NCBI GenBank assembly: GCA_030849805.1
Contig: JASANZ010002270.1
Span: 62,001 to 126,000, forward strand
Reading direction: 5' to 3'
Length of the DNA: 64,000 nucleotides
Source of the DNA: Sergeia podlipaevii
Lineage: Eukaryota > Euglenozoa > Kinetoplastea > Trypanosomatida > Trypanosomatidae
In this document: in pieces, positions 38,416 through 48,661 of the stretch
Layout of the letters: the number at the start of each line of letters is the position of its first letter
How positions within the stretch are numbered: the stretch's first letter is position 1
The notes under the pieces: generated by a model
The model's input: the letters and a program-made list of their open reading frames with translations, nothing else
Told to the model about the DNA's origin: nothing
The model's database searches: none
Position numbers and translations under genes: made by a program

Positions 38416-41400
38416 ATGTCTGCATATGAGAAAAGTGATTATAGAGAAGACCTGCCGGCAGACCTGCGTCGGCTCATAGATCACACGGAGCGTGGTGTGG
38501 AGCGGCTTTACAAGGCAACACAGCCGCTCAAGAGTGGTGCGCGCCCGCGTACGCTTAGGCAGCAGCAACACCAGGAGTACACCACTAGCAACACGGAAAC
38601 GTCCGCATCGTCCGCGGAGTTTACAGCACATGGAGTGAAGTACAAGCGTCGGACGCATAGCCGGAACGCGGCTGCGCAGTATCAACAATCTAATACAGAA
38701 CGTAGCATTGGCGGAGGAGCAAGAGGTGATACCACCGCTGTTGGTGGAGCTGGCGCTTCGAAGGGTGACGTGAACCTTGTGGAGAGCCGCCGTCTACGCC
38801 GCCAGCAGCAGCAGCAGCAGCAGCGGAAGCAGCAATCGCGGGGACTGCCCAACGCAACGCTCAATAGCTACTCAAGTGGCGGCAGCGGGGCTTTGCACCG
38901 CAGTGTTGGGGAGGGTGAAGACGGTTCGATGATTCTAACTGATTTTGGACAGCGGTGGGATGGCGCGTATAGGCGCATGCTCGCCGCCGCCAGCAGCACT
39001 GGTAATGGCCCTACCACGATGCTTTCAACTAACACCACGGGCAATACTACTAGCACTACCACTGTTACAGACATCGATGAAACCCCGCGCACGCGTAGCC
39101 AAGTCACTCAACGATCAGCCCAACCCACTCATGCTTCTTCCATCTCTACTGTTGCTCCTCCTGCTGCTGTTGCTGCTGTTGCTTCCCCCGCGGATTATCT
39201 TCTATCTCAAGTACAGACTCCCGCAGTGTTTGCCAGCACCGCCGTCTCCACTGCCCTGGCTCCCTCAGTGCCCATTCCCGTCACGTATAGCAATCCTTTG
39301 CTTGAAGGACGTGTGGAGGAGCTGCTGGAGGCACTGCGACAGCGCGATGACACATTGCTGAACCTTAAAGTAGAGCACGCGAAGGAGTGTGTCGCGCTGC
39401 GCGAGGCCGCAGCCACTGCGAGGAGCGAGGCCGCCAGAGACACAGCAGAGCACTTGGCTGCTACCTATGCGGTCAAGCACAGTCTTACGCAGTCTGCACT
39501 CGATGCGGAACGAGTCCGAAGTGCGGAATTGCTGGAACGTGCAGAGAGGGTGGAGGCGAGAGCGAACAAGGAGACGGAGAGGTACACACAGGAGAGACAG
39601 ACGCAGCAGATTAGCGAGGCAGCGCGCGTGAAGACGCTTGAGAAACAAGTAACAAGTCTCGAGGGAACTGTGGCTGGCCTTGAGCGCCAGCTGCTAGCAG
39701 CACAGTCAGAGGGCCGCGGGGCAGTCGCGATGGAGAGAGAAGCCGCCGCGGCGCGCGAGGAGGCACTCAAGCGGGACTTGAAGGAAGCGCGACGTCAGCG
39801 GCAACAACAGGAGGAAGATGCGAGGAGTACGCTGCGCCAGCTGGAAGAGGAGTTTGCAGCCACATCAGGGAGCTATCAGGAGCTGCTCGCTGGCGCTACG
39901 CAGAAGCTTGCGCACTTAGAGAAGGTTCAGCGACGCTACCGCGCATTGAAAGAGTCACAGGCTGCCATCGAGCAGGAGCGGGAGCGGGCTCAGGCGCTGG
40001 CAGAGTCGTTGCGCACGCAACGTGAGGCCGAGACCGCCCAGTTGAGATCTGAGTGTGCCATACTGAGAGAGCGGCTCAGCAAGGAGAGCACGACAGGGAA
40101 GGAGGCAAGCGAGGCGCTTGAAGGCCGCGTGAGTGAGCTCGAGACTGAAGTGGCTCGAGTCACCGCGGAGGCTGCTACCCAGAGGGCAGAGGCACAGCGC
40201 CGCCAGGAGACGGTGGAACACACAGTGCGCTTGCTGCGCTCGCAGCTTGACACAGCGCAGGCGGAGCTGCGCGAGGAGCAGGAACATGTGCAGTCCTTAG
40301 GCATGGAGACCGCCCAGCGAGAGTTGCAATTGAGTCAGGAGCTTCTTGAGCAGCGCAAGGCAGCAGCGGCTTTTAAAACACGCAGCGAGGACGCCCTGGC
40401 GGCTCTGAAGCGTCAGCTGAAGGAGAAGGATGCAAGCCTCAAGGCACTCGCCGCAGGCACTGAGGCACCCCTTCAAAGGCTGCGAGCGCAGCTGGAGGAT
40501 GAGCGGACGCGACGTGCACGTCTGGAGGATCAGTTTGCCACCTACAAGAGAAAGGCGAAGGAGGCGGAGGAGGCAGCTCTACGCGAAATGCGGCGAGAGC
40601 AGCTGCGTGGAAGTGGTGGCCTGATGGATCACTACGCTACACGTTACTCCCCGTCTGCCTTGACGCACATACGTAGTGGAGGTGGTGCCGGGAGCAGTGG
40701 CAACACGCCCAGCAGAATATCTGCGGTAGTCTCTCCATCCTCTGGTGTACGCTCAGGGCCGCACGGTACCTCTGGTGGCGGCATTATCAGCCGCGTCTCG
40801 TCCGCATCTCCGGCTTCGCCAACTGCTGCTGCGACTACAGCAACTGGAAACGAAAATAGAAGCCCGCCACAGGTGCAGACCACGAGCATTGGCGAGATGA
40901 CACCGACTAGGCAGCGCATTGCTCCAATGAGCGTCCCACTGCCTCCGCCTCCGCACCTCTCAGGACGTACGCCGCAGAGAGAAAGAGACGGGCAGCGCAG
41001 AGCTGCTGGCGGTGCAACAGCACGTGGAAGCACTGACCACAACACGACCGACATGATCGAGTCCATCTCTGGTATCTCTTGCACTTCTCCGTGTGAAAGC
41101 ACCAGCAGAATCGATGAGGGGACTGTTGTGTTGCCACAAAAAGGAGGGCCTGACATTTCTGGCTCAGCGAATGGATTTAACGGTAGAGACTTGGACCAGC
41201 AACAGTACGCACGGGAGCGCACACGTTCTCCACGTCGCTCAGGGCATCTCATTTCACCTCCTCGAGGTGCCGACGGCGATACACAAAGCCGTGAGCATTT
41301 TGAGTATCCAGAGTACGCGGCGCATGAGCAACGCATGAATGACTTCCATTCTAGTGCGGCTGAGGTCTTTAGAAAGATAACGGGTAGCCGTGAGCAGTTT

Positions 41401-41481
41401 CTGGCTCAGTGCGCAGCTATCATTCGAAGATCATCAGAGTACGAGCCTGGTGATGCTGAGAGGGACGTTGCTGAGGAGTAA
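38416..41481 (+). CDS. Long coiled-coil protein
   Basis: A 1021-residue protein; 38416 is the first ATG (the frame opens upstream at a TTG). Residues 1-300 are polar and low complexity (a Gln run at about 134-141, Ser/Thr stretches). Residues about 305-735 form an almost continuous coiled coil rich in E, R, A and Q. Residues 740-960 are Ser/Gly/Pro-rich and disordered. The end (MNDFHSSAAEVFRKITGSRE, then QFLAQCAAIIRRS) is a short conserved-looking helix pair. The layout fits a cytoskeletal, basal-body or flagellum-attachment scaffold of kinetoplastids; no specific family is recognised. Confidence 0.82.
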   Translation: MSAYEKSDYREDLPADLRRLIDHTERGVERLYKATQPLKSGARPRTLRQQQHQEYTTSNTETSASSAEFTAHGVKYKRRTHSRNAAAQYQQSNTERSIGGGARGDTTAVGGAGASKGDVNLVESRRLRRQQQQQQQRKQQSRGLPNATLNSYSSGGSGALHRSVGEGEDGSMILTDFGQRWDGAYRRMLAAASSTGNGPTTMLSTNTTGNTTSTTTVTDIDETPRTRSQVTQRSAQPTHASSISTVAPPAAVAAVASPADYLLSQVQTPAVFASTAVSTALAPSVPIPVTYSNPLLEGRVEELLEALRQRDDTLLNLKVEHAKECVALREAAATARSEAARDTAEHLAATYAVKHSLTQSALDAERVRSAELLERAERVEARANKETERYTQERQTQQISEAARVKTLEKQVTSLEGTVAGLERQLLAAQSEGRGAVAMEREAAAAREEALKRDLKEARRQRQQQEEDARSTLRQLEEEFAATSGSYQELLAGATQKLAHLEKVQRRYRALKESQAAIEQERERAQALAESLRTQREAETAQLRSECAILRERLSKESTTGKEASEALEGRVSELETEVARVTAEAATQRAEAQRRQETVEHTVRLLRSQLDTAQAELREEQEHVQSLGMETAQRELQLSQELLEQRKAAAAFKTRSEDALAALKRQLKEKDASLKALAAGTEAPLQRLRAQLEDERTRRARLEDQFATYKRKAKEAEEAALREMRREQLRGSGGLMDHYATRYSPSALTHIRSGGGAGSSGNTPSRISAVVSPSSGVRSGPHGTSGGGIISRVSSASPASPTAAATTATGNENRSPPQVQTTSIGEMTPTRQRIAPMSVPLPPPPHLSGRTPQRERDGQRRAAGGATARGSTDHNTTDMIESISGISCTSPCESTSRIDEGTVVLPQKGGPDISGSANGFNGRDLDQQQYARERTRSPRRSGHLISPPRGADGDTQSREHFEYPEYAAHEQRMNDFHSSAAEVFRKITGSREQFLAQCAAIIRRSSEYEPGDAERDVAEE

Positions 41482-41980
41482 GAAGGGAATAAAAAGTGCA
41501 TTTTTATCTTTTAAAAAAACTACACACGTGTCAACACTATAGAAAACCAGCTTATTTAGGTGGTACTTGTGCATCAATGTGAGATTGTAGCTTCTTTTTT
41601 TTTAGTCATCACCATCATTATAGACACTTACACAAGTATTATTTTTTTAAAGATCAAATAATAAATTCATGTGTTTATTATTATTATTATTATTATTATT
41701 TATGCTGACTTCTTGTTTGAAGTTGTACTACACAATCGATCAACGCCATCATTAAGATCAACTGTTCAGCTCATTGTTCATTTCTTTCTCTCTGCCTTTG
41801 TTATGTTGAATTTTATTTTATGTTCTACTTATTATTATTATTATTTCTCTTTAGTTCAAGTGGGGGTGCGTGTGTGTGTTTGTGCGTAGTTTTGCTTCTA
41901 GTCGCGCAAAGCATACAAACAGCAACAATAGAACTAAACCAAAGAAAGAAAAAGAGATTTGCAAGTACTCTCTGTTAGTC
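41482..41980. other. Spacer with ATT repeats
   Basis: ATT repeats at 41677-41702 and 41829-41845, T runs, and a GT stretch (41870-41884). The RRP8 frame is open from 41870 through a GTG, but its first ATG is 41981. No other gene seen. Confidence 0.65.
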
Positions 41981-43069
41981 ATGTTAGGCGGTGGACACTA
42001 TAAGCGGAAGCTAGAGAAGAAGGCAAAGAAGCAGCACGCCAAGAAGGAGAAGAGCGAAGGAGGAGGGGGAGGAGAAGGTAACAAGAAGGGCTTTAGCAGT
42101 AAAGGCGGAAGCACTGTCAAGGGACCTGTTGTGGCGCATGAACAGCGTGCGAGTCGTGACTCCGCAAATGATCGCAAGAACATTCCCTTCAGCAATAAGT
42201 TTGAGGAGCGATCCTACAAAAAGGAAAGGCGCATCCCCGTCAATCAGGTCATTGTGGATGAGAAAGGTGCCAACAAGGCTCGGCAGGGCGGTGCTAGCAG
42301 TGCAGCGCAGCGCAGACGCGTGCTGCGTCAGAGGGGCGATGATGATCTTCTCTCTCACTTCCGCAACAAGCTTAACGCCAGCACATTTCGCTTGCTCAAC
42401 GAGCAGATTTACAACTCGCCCAACGCGTACGCTGCTCAGTTGCTGCGGGACGAGGCTACTTTCAAGGACTATCACGTAGGCTATCGTCAGCAGCTGGTGC
42501 AGTGGCCAATGAATCCGAATCAACTGATCATAGACTCGCTTCTGGGTGATCGACGTGGTAAGTTTCCAGCAAACAAAGGCAAGAGCATGCCGGGATATAT
42601 TCCAACTAGCTGGGTAGTCGCGGATATGGGCTGCGGCGATGCGCAGATTGCGGCTGCGCTCAAACCGAAGGGCTACACGGTGCACTCCTTTGACTTCTGC
42701 GCAATGAATGACCATGTGACGGCTGCTGACACGACCAAGGTGCCTCTTGAGAATGATAGCTGTGATGTGTGCGTCTTTTCACTCAGTCTTATGGCGACCG
42801 ACTATGAAAAGAGCTTGTTTGAAGCATTTCGCATCCTGAAGCCGCGCCGCCTTCTTAAAATTATTGAAGTACGCTCACGCATTCCATTTCCCAACCGCTT
42901 TGCGGAGCTTGTGGGGGGGATTGGGTTTGACCTAGATTACCAGGATGTTGCGGGCGACTACTTTGTCGCATTTGACTTTATCAAGAAGGATGGCATGAGT
43001 GAGCCCGACAGAAATCTGTACCATAATCCTAGTGAGGTGCTTGTACCTTCTCTCTATAAGAAGCGGTAA
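41981..43069 (+). CDS. RRP8: Ribosomal RNA-processing protein 8, rRNA methyltransferase
   Basis: A 362-residue protein. Residues 1-75 are Lys/Gly rich (nucleolar-type tail). From about 120 the family sequence is plain: LNASTFRLLNEQIYNSP, FKDYHVGYRQQLVQWPMNP, then ADMGCGDAQIA (SAM motif I, 214-223), HSFDFCA, and CVFSLSLMATDYEKSLFEAF. RRP8 methylates N1 of a conserved adenine in large-subunit rRNA (m1A645 in yeast 25S). Two details differ from the usual form: the ILKPGG turn reads ILKPRR, and the later strand is IIEVRSR. The upstream in-frame GTG extension (41870) is not used because ATG fits the family N-terminus. Confidence 0.93.
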   Translation: MLGGGHYKRKLEKKAKKQHAKKEKSEGGGGGEGNKKGFSSKGGSTVKGPVVAHEQRASRDSANDRKNIPFSNKFEERSYKKERRIPVNQVIVDEKGANKARQGGASSAAQRRRVLRQRGDDDLLSHFRNKLNASTFRLLNEQIYNSPNAYAAQLLRDEATFKDYHVGYRQQLVQWPMNPNQLIIDSLLGDRRGKFPANKGKSMPGYIPTSWVVADMGCGDAQIAAALKPKGYTVHSFDFCAMNDHVTAADTTKVPLENDSCDVCVFSLSLMATDYEKSLFEAFRILKPRRLLKIIEVRSRIPFPNRFAELVGGIGFDLDYQDVAGDYFVAFDFIKKDGMSEPDRNLYHNPSEVLVPSLYKKR

Positions 43070-43830
43070 GCATAGCACACAGTGTTGTTAGTCATCATAT
43101 ATATATATATGACAGACAAGAGGGTGGGAGGTTGTGGGTCTCATTGAAATAGAAAGACGTTGATATTGATATATAATACAAGCGATTAAGACACACTGCG
43201 CTACACACCAAGTGTTGCAGTGGAGAGGAATAATAAAAAAAGATTATCAATTAAAGTGGATAATGTCAACATATATAGCAACACACAACAAAATAGAAAA
43301 TAAAAGAGAAAAATAAATAGAGAAATGCACTAGGGAAGAATAGAGGAGTGAATCTATAAAAAGGAAAGTCTCAAGCATTTATTAACTGGAAACGCAGTTT
43401 GCTTTTCTCCTTTTAAAGCAATGTATGGGTTTGATGATACACCTACTATAGTGGGCTAGACTATCAATTTGCTTCTTTTTTTCCTGACTTCTGTCTCTTA
43501 TCATTCTTTTTTTTAAAAAAAAAAAAATGTTCGTGTGTGTGTGTGTGTTTATCGCTTTACATCTTACTGTTCATTGCTTCATATAAGCATAGAGAAGGAG
43601 GGAGGTTCATAGCTAGCACTTCGCTCTTTCTTTTTTTTTTTTCTTGGTATTTTATAGCGGCAGACTTTTTCCTGCGCTGGTATCTCTTAACTGCACGTAC
43701 ACACACACACGCGCGCGCGTGCTGATACGGCTTGTAGAGGAATCACCGCAGTTTCTTCTCACTTCTAAAAATAAAGTCAAAGTTGCCACTTCCTTTTTGT
43801 TTGTTGTTGTTTTCACCCATCTTTGCGCTT
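43070..43830. other. Spacer, AT-rich
   Basis: TA repeat (43097-43110), purine-rich A/G stretch (43280-43330), an A run (43515-43527) followed by a GT repeat (43531-43547), then a T/C tract (43626-43644) and CA/GC alternating stretch (43698-43720). No gene seen. Confidence 0.65.
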
Positions 43831-45909
43831 ATGGGTAGGCGGGCTCGGAGTTTCTCCGTTCGCGTTGGTGCTCTTGTCGCCCTCACATGCGCTGCTACTG
43901 CTGCCTACGCTCGCTGGGAGCTTCGTTCATCCAACGTACACTCTGTGCCTCATCCTCAATCCAGCCGGCCCCGTGCGGAACGTCTTGCAAGTCTTTCGTC
44001 CAGCACCGCACAATCCCCATTTGACGTCCTGGTTGTTGGCGGAGGCGTCCTCGGCTTGTACTGTGCAGTGGATGCGGCGCAGCGGGGCTTACGTGTCGCT
44101 CTTGTCGAGGCAGAAGACTTTGGTGGTGCGCACTCCTCCAGCTCTCCGTGCGTGGCGGCAGGCGGTCTTGCCTATGTGCAGAGGGCCATTCGACAGCGAG
44201 ACGCGTCGTGGCTGTGCGAAGCGATGCGAGAAATGCGAGCCGCTACAGTGTGGCGGAATGTGTGCCCGGAGTGCTCCACGTTGGTTTCTTCTTCTTCTCC
44301 TTCGTTTTTACAATCTACAGGAACCCATTCAGGTGAAGTAAGCATTCGTACTCTCCTTCCTGCTCTTCATACAACTGAGATGCTTGAGCTTGTCTTCTCC
44401 GCAGTGCTGAGTAGCGTGCTGTCGATTGTGTGTGGTCCACTACAATTGTGTGGTATTGTACGTCATAGCACGCTTCACGGTGCTTTGCCAGCCATGGAGC
44501 ACGCACCAAGCGGAGGAGTTGTTTCTGCTGATGTTTTTCTCGATGGTGGTCTTGCCGCTATGGCTCTTGCACGCACTGCGGAGGCACTCGGTGCCGTGGT
44601 ACTCAGCTACAGTCCAGTCTGTAGTGTCGCATATGCTGATGGTGCAGAGGGAACCAGTGCCGAGAAGGATTCCTCCCAAGAGATGAGAAGCGCCTCATCA
44701 GGTGGTAGTGAAGCTTGTGTTATGCGTGCGACCATTAGGGATGACTGCTCAAGTGTGAAAGGCGTTGCGCCTCACGTGGACGTGTATGCGCGTGGTATTC
44801 TCAACTGTAGCGGGGCATGGGTGGATCAGGTCAAGGAGTTGTGCCCAGACAACGCACTTGACAGCGTCCCAGTCGCTATTGAGTCTTATGATGCCTATTC
44901 TTATATTGTCGTGCCACGCAGCGCTATTCATGTGCTAGGTGATGACAGCGATAAGACGGAGAACCATGTTGCAGCGGCAACAGAGCCCAGCAACAATGTG
45001 CTTTTAGGGCTGAAGGGCGTTACGGGACTGCAGATGTCCTCCATCTTGTACAGCTTTTCAAGCGTCATGGCGCTACCCTGGTTCGACGATTGTTTTCTTC
45101 TTGGCCCATGCGTGTCTCCAGTCGGGCAACCAGCTCCAAAAGGTGGCCATACATCTGCAGCCGGATCATACATCTTTCGCTCTGGCGACGGGTACAGCGC
45201 GCAGCGCGATCGCATTCTGAAGGAGCTGCACGCGTGCGGCGTGAGCGTTGATACAGCACGTGTGCTTTCGTGCGTAACGACGGTCTCTCCACTGCTGAAG
45301 CACCCCAAGAAGGTGCCATGGGCATCTGATGTCTTGTTCCATGGCTATCATGTGGCTGTGTCACGATACACGCGGGGTGCGGATCTGACTTCAACAGAGA
45401 GCGACGATCTGAAACAGGAAGTTTCCTGTACTGCCCCTCATGTCTCGTGTGACCGTCCATTTATACATGTCTACAGCGGGATCACACTGCGAGCCCGCGA
45501 TATTGCTGAACATGCAGTGGACACGCTGCTCTCACTGGATTCCTCGACCTTCTCGCTGAGTGAAGCCACGCGTGCATCGCTTCAGCCCTGCCGTACGCAC
45601 AATACGCGCCTGGAAGTGCCCCCTTACATGCACTCTACTCAATCTTTTTCTTCCCAGACATCAAATGATAGCCAGGTTCCTCTGACGCGCTTGCGCTCTC
45701 TCGTCGCTGACACGTACGTGGAGCACCTCTCTGACATTATATTCAGACGCACTCATGCAGGTTTCACAAGTCCAGCTGATGCACTTGAGGCGCTGCCTTT
45801 TGTGGCAGATATTGTAGGCGAGGAACTAGGATGGGATCGTCAACGGATCACCACCGAGTTGGATGTAGCTTGTACGCTTATCGAAGGCATGGCGGTGCGC
45901 ACTGTCTGA
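43831..45909 (+). CDS. Divergent FAD-dependent glycerol-3-phosphate dehydrogenase
   Basis: A 692-residue protein. A basic/hydrophobic N-terminus (RRARSFSVRVGALVALTCAA) fits mitochondrial targeting or a membrane anchor. The FAD-binding fold is at 65-94 (FDVLVVGGGVLGLYCAVDAA, then RVALVEAEDF). GGLAYVQRAI replaces the usual GGVRYLQ.A segment. ILNCSGAWVDQV (near 320) and MALPWFDDCFLLGP (near 410) match GlpD motifs. The C-terminal domain (VEHLSDIIFRRTHAGF, then ADIVGEELGWDRQRITTELD) is the GlpD cap. The enzyme would oxidise glycerol-3-phosphate and pass electrons to quinone. Several conserved residues differ and there are long inserts, so it may be a paralogue with altered activity rather than the main enzyme. 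Confidence 0.83.
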   Translation: MGRRARSFSVRVGALVALTCAATAAYARWELRSSNVHSVPHPQSSRPRAERLASLSSSTAQSPFDVLVVGGGVLGLYCAVDAAQRGLRVALVEAEDFGGAHSSSSPCVAAGGLAYVQRAIRQRDASWLCEAMREMRAATVWRNVCPECSTLVSSSSPSFLQSTGTHSGEVSIRTLLPALHTTEMLELVFSAVLSSVLSIVCGPLQLCGIVRHSTLHGALPAMEHAPSGGVVSADVFLDGGLAAMALARTAEALGAVVLSYSPVCSVAYADGAEGTSAEKDSSQEMRSASSGGSEACVMRATIRDDCSSVKGVAPHVDVYARGILNCSGAWVDQVKELCPDNALDSVPVAIESYDAYSYIVVPRSAIHVLGDDSDKTENHVAAATEPSNNVLLGLKGVTGLQMSSILYSFSSVMALPWFDDCFLLGPCVSPVGQPAPKGGHTSAAGSYIFRSGDGYSAQRDRILKELHACGVSVDTARVLSCVTTVSPLLKHPKKVPWASDVLFHGYHVAVSRYTRGADLTSTESDDLKQEVSCTAPHVSCDRPFIHVYSGITLRARDIAEHAVDTLLSLDSSTFSLSEATRASLQPCRTHNTRLEVPPYMHSTQSFSSQTSNDSQVPLTRLRSLVADTYVEHLSDIIFRRTHAGFTSPADALEALPFVADIVGEELGWDRQRITTELDVACTLIEGMAVRTV

Positions 45910-46419
45910 AACTAATCAGTATACACACGCACACACACACACTCTCTCTGCTCATAATAGTAATAATCTTGCTACATACGCTGTCACACTATCTCTCTCA
46001 CAGCTTTATCGATATAGTTTCTTTTTTTTTTTCCTTTCTATGTTGGTACTACAAACACAAAAAAATGGGCGAAGAAGAAAACAGCGTCATGCCCCACACA
46101 GCAAAATTGGGGTCGGGCTGCGCGCTGCTTTGTTTTTCTTTTACGATTGTATCCCTCAGTATTTCAGCGTGCAATCAAATAAGACCTTTTTTTTCACAAG
46201 GAACGGAATGTTGTTGTTGGCCTTACATACAACTCTTTTTTTTTTTTTTAATGGCATTATCTTGTCGTTGTTCGTTGTCTTGAGCACATCTTCTTATTAC
46301 TTGCCTTTAGTTTTCCATCTGCTTTCTGCATTCCCCCCCCCATGCCTTTTCCTTTTTAAAAATAATATACATATATATATATATATATAGATAGATATAC
46401 GTGTTTCGGCTTTCGAAAG
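45910..46419. other. Spacer with weak overlapping small frames
   Basis: CA and CT repeats after the stop (45923-45947), T runs, and a TA repeat (46371-46388) before the next ATG. Two overlapping ATG frames (46040-46390 and 46065-46283) encode hydrophobic peptides. With no AG between the T tract and these ATGs and strong T-run composition, I do not call them. Confidence 0.55.
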
Positions 46420-47754
46420 ATGGAACAAGGTGAGTGTTTTTATTTATTTGTGTATGGCCCCTATATGGACCCAGAAACACTAAATAGAACTTTCAATTTA
46501 AAACTATCACCGGTTGCGCCAGCTTACGTCACTGGCTTGTCTCTTGCGACAAATGCCATCAGTGCTTGCGATCCAGGGATAGGGCTCGTGAACGTGGTCG
46601 AGCTCCCGCCACATAGCACGCAGACGGTGCCTACATCCCCTGTGAGTCGTACATTGCAGCAACCCCCTCTTCCCTCGCCTCTTGGAGGACGTGTGTACGG
46701 TGTGGTGTACCAATTTCCACGTTGCAAAGAGATGGAGCTATGGGAGACTATTGGTAATCTGGGGTCATATTGCGTTTTGGGGCGATTCAAGGCTCATTTA
46801 CTGGGCGAAGGCATGAACCGGCGCGACGTGGAAGTAGTGGTGCCTGCCGCTTTTGACGTTGAGTATCATCAAGAGCAGCATACGGACAGATTGGCGGATG
46901 GCACGTGGACTCCAATGCCCCCTCGTATGGAGCTTGAACGTCAGAAGCATGATAACATGCTTTTGGGGAAAAGCGTTGTGAGCACGGGCACTCAACGCTG
47001 GCCAGGATCGTTCTGGTGCAACTGGCCTTGCTCACACCTTGTGCGTCCAACGGATCAACATCTTGCCCAGATACGCGTCGTCTTTCAGTCCCAAGTGGCC
47101 TCCAAAGTGGAGGTACCTGCGGAATACTACGCAGCCTATGAGAGCATCTACGGAAAACCTGGTGAAACAGTGCCACCCGCGATGTTCACGCCTTTTGCAT
47201 CTCCTACTCCAGTGAAGGCATGGTACTTTGCGTATGGTTCGAACCTTTCGTGGGAGCAGGTGTGCATTCGCATTGGCCCTCCTTATGAGCGTCGAGCAGT
47301 GCGTTTAGATAATTATGAGCTGATCGCCAATAAGCCCTGTCCTTCCCCGCAGTACAAGTCGTTTGGTTACTTCAATGTTGCACCCGTGAATGAGGAAAGG
47401 AAAAGAGAGATTGATGAAAAACGCTCGACTGATCCTCTTGCAGCTATGCCTTCGTTTGTCTCTGGTGCGGCTTACTTAATTACAAAACAGCAACTAGAGC
47501 GGATGGATCAATTTGAAAGAGGCTACCGTCGTGAGCTCCATGCGTGCCAGGGTGACGATGGTAATACGATTGATTGTTGGGTCTACATTGCACTGGAGAC
47601 GGCGGAAAACTTGCTACCGTCTAAGGAGTACTTGGGACGTGTGCTGGAAGGGAGGGATATTGTGCCGGTTGAGTACGGACTTGCTATTCAAAGGCTCCCC
47701 CAAAACCCGTTGCCCAGCCCGCGTAGGGAGATGCGATTGAAGAGGGAACTATAA
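46420..47754 (+). CDS. Double gamma-glutamylcyclotransferase-fold protein
   Basis: A 444-residue protein with two copies of the GGCT/AIG2-like fold. The N-terminal copy (7-135) begins FVYGPYMDPETLNRTF and contains GRVYGVVYQFP and ELWETIG. The C-terminal copy (265-425) begins WYFAYGSNLSWEQV, the classic YGSNL anion-binding turn, then GAAYLITKQQLERMDQFERG and the CWVYIAL strand. In the C-terminal copy the Glu in DQFERGYRR fits the catalytic Glu position. The N-terminal copy has YGPYM in place of YGSNL and may be degenerate or bind another ligand. GGCT enzymes release 5-oxoproline from gamma-glutamyl compounds; in trypanosomatids glutathione/trypanothione turnover would be the natural link, as inference. 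Confidence 0.83.
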   Translation: MEQGECFYLFVYGPYMDPETLNRTFNLKLSPVAPAYVTGLSLATNAISACDPGIGLVNVVELPPHSTQTVPTSPVSRTLQQPPLPSPLGGRVYGVVYQFPRCKEMELWETIGNLGSYCVLGRFKAHLLGEGMNRRDVEVVVPAAFDVEYHQEQHTDRLADGTWTPMPPRMELERQKHDNMLLGKSVVSTGTQRWPGSFWCNWPCSHLVRPTDQHLAQIRVVFQSQVASKVEVPAEYYAAYESIYGKPGETVPPAMFTPFASPTPVKAWYFAYGSNLSWEQVCIRIGPPYERRAVRLDNYELIANKPCPSPQYKSFGYFNVAPVNEERKREIDEKRSTDPLAAMPSFVSGAAYLITKQQLERMDQFERGYRRELHACQGDDGNTIDCWVYIALETAENLLPSKEYLGRVLEGRDIVPVEYGLAIQRLPQNPLPSPRREMRLKREL

Positions 47755-48661
47755 GCATTTTTTTTTCCCCTGTGTGTGTGTACGCAGTTACTCTACGGAG
47801 GGGACACAGTAGTGGCTGATTTGTTTGTTTGTTTGTTTGCTTCCATCAATTTTTCAGCAGAAAGCCACCGGCGACAAACCTGGAGCACATTTTATTATTA
47901 TTATTATTATTGATACCGATTATCGACTTGCGCTTTTCGTAAGAGAAATAAAATAGTACCCTTCACCAGCAAAAAGAGGGGTTCAGGCTATATCGTGGCT
48001 GCGGTAGCTTACTTCAGTTTTCTCTACCCCCACTTTATTGCTTGATCTTCGTATTTTCTTACTCTCTCATAAAGATAGGTGGAAATTGGGATTTTGATAT
48101 ACCTCATATCTTTTTTCTTAATAGGATCCATCCCACGCACTCGCTGGCTTGCTTTCGACAGCGACAATTGGATCCCACATGAATAGAGAGGGTCGGCGGC
48201 TTCTTTGCATCTCGTAAGATAAATGCCTACTTGGACAGAATCTGAATCAATCAACAAAAAAATAATAATGATAGAAGGTTGACAATATGGTTGGAGACGT
48301 GTTAGCCACGCTCCTAGGTTTTCTTGGGTGTGGATGTCTTACATGCCAACACCGAAGATGTTTCTCTTTTATTTTTTTTTCTCTATAGTTTTCTTCTTCT
48401 GTATTGTTCTTATTTTTTTCTGTTTTTCTTTTTGCTATTCACGTTAAACACCTCTTTTTGATTTTTTTTTTTATGCAAGGAGGCTCAGGATATATATTTA
48501 GTGGTTTTTCTTCGGTATCATTTTATTAGTATTCGATTGCGCATTCCCTCCCCCCCTCCCCTGTGTGAGCAGAACCGCAAGTACAAAGCAAAATAGGCAT
48601 CAAGAAAGACAACAGCAACTAAAAACAGAAAGAAGAGAAGAAAAAATTCAAGGAGAAAAAT
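47755..48661. other. Spacer, AT-rich
   Basis: TTTG repeats (47820-47839), an ATT repeat (47892-47910) and several T runs. Ends with the T/C/C-rich acceptor region of the small gene at 48662. No other gene seen. Confidence 0.65.
48543..48572 (+). promoter_or_regulatory. C/T-rich tract and acceptor of the small gene
   Basis: TTCCCTCCCCCCCTCCCCTG followed by AGs at 48568-48569 and 48571-48572. The 90-nt leader has no ATG before 48662, which supports the small gene downstream. Confidence 0.6.

Noticed and set aside
40644..41336. 230-codon antisense frame under the coiled-coil gene
   Set aside because: Shadow of a low-complexity, GC-rich sense region.
46040..46390. Two overlapping hydrophobic small frames (116 and 73 codons)
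   Set aside because: Rich in Phe from T runs, end in a TA microsatellite, and no AG lies between the T tract and the ATGs.
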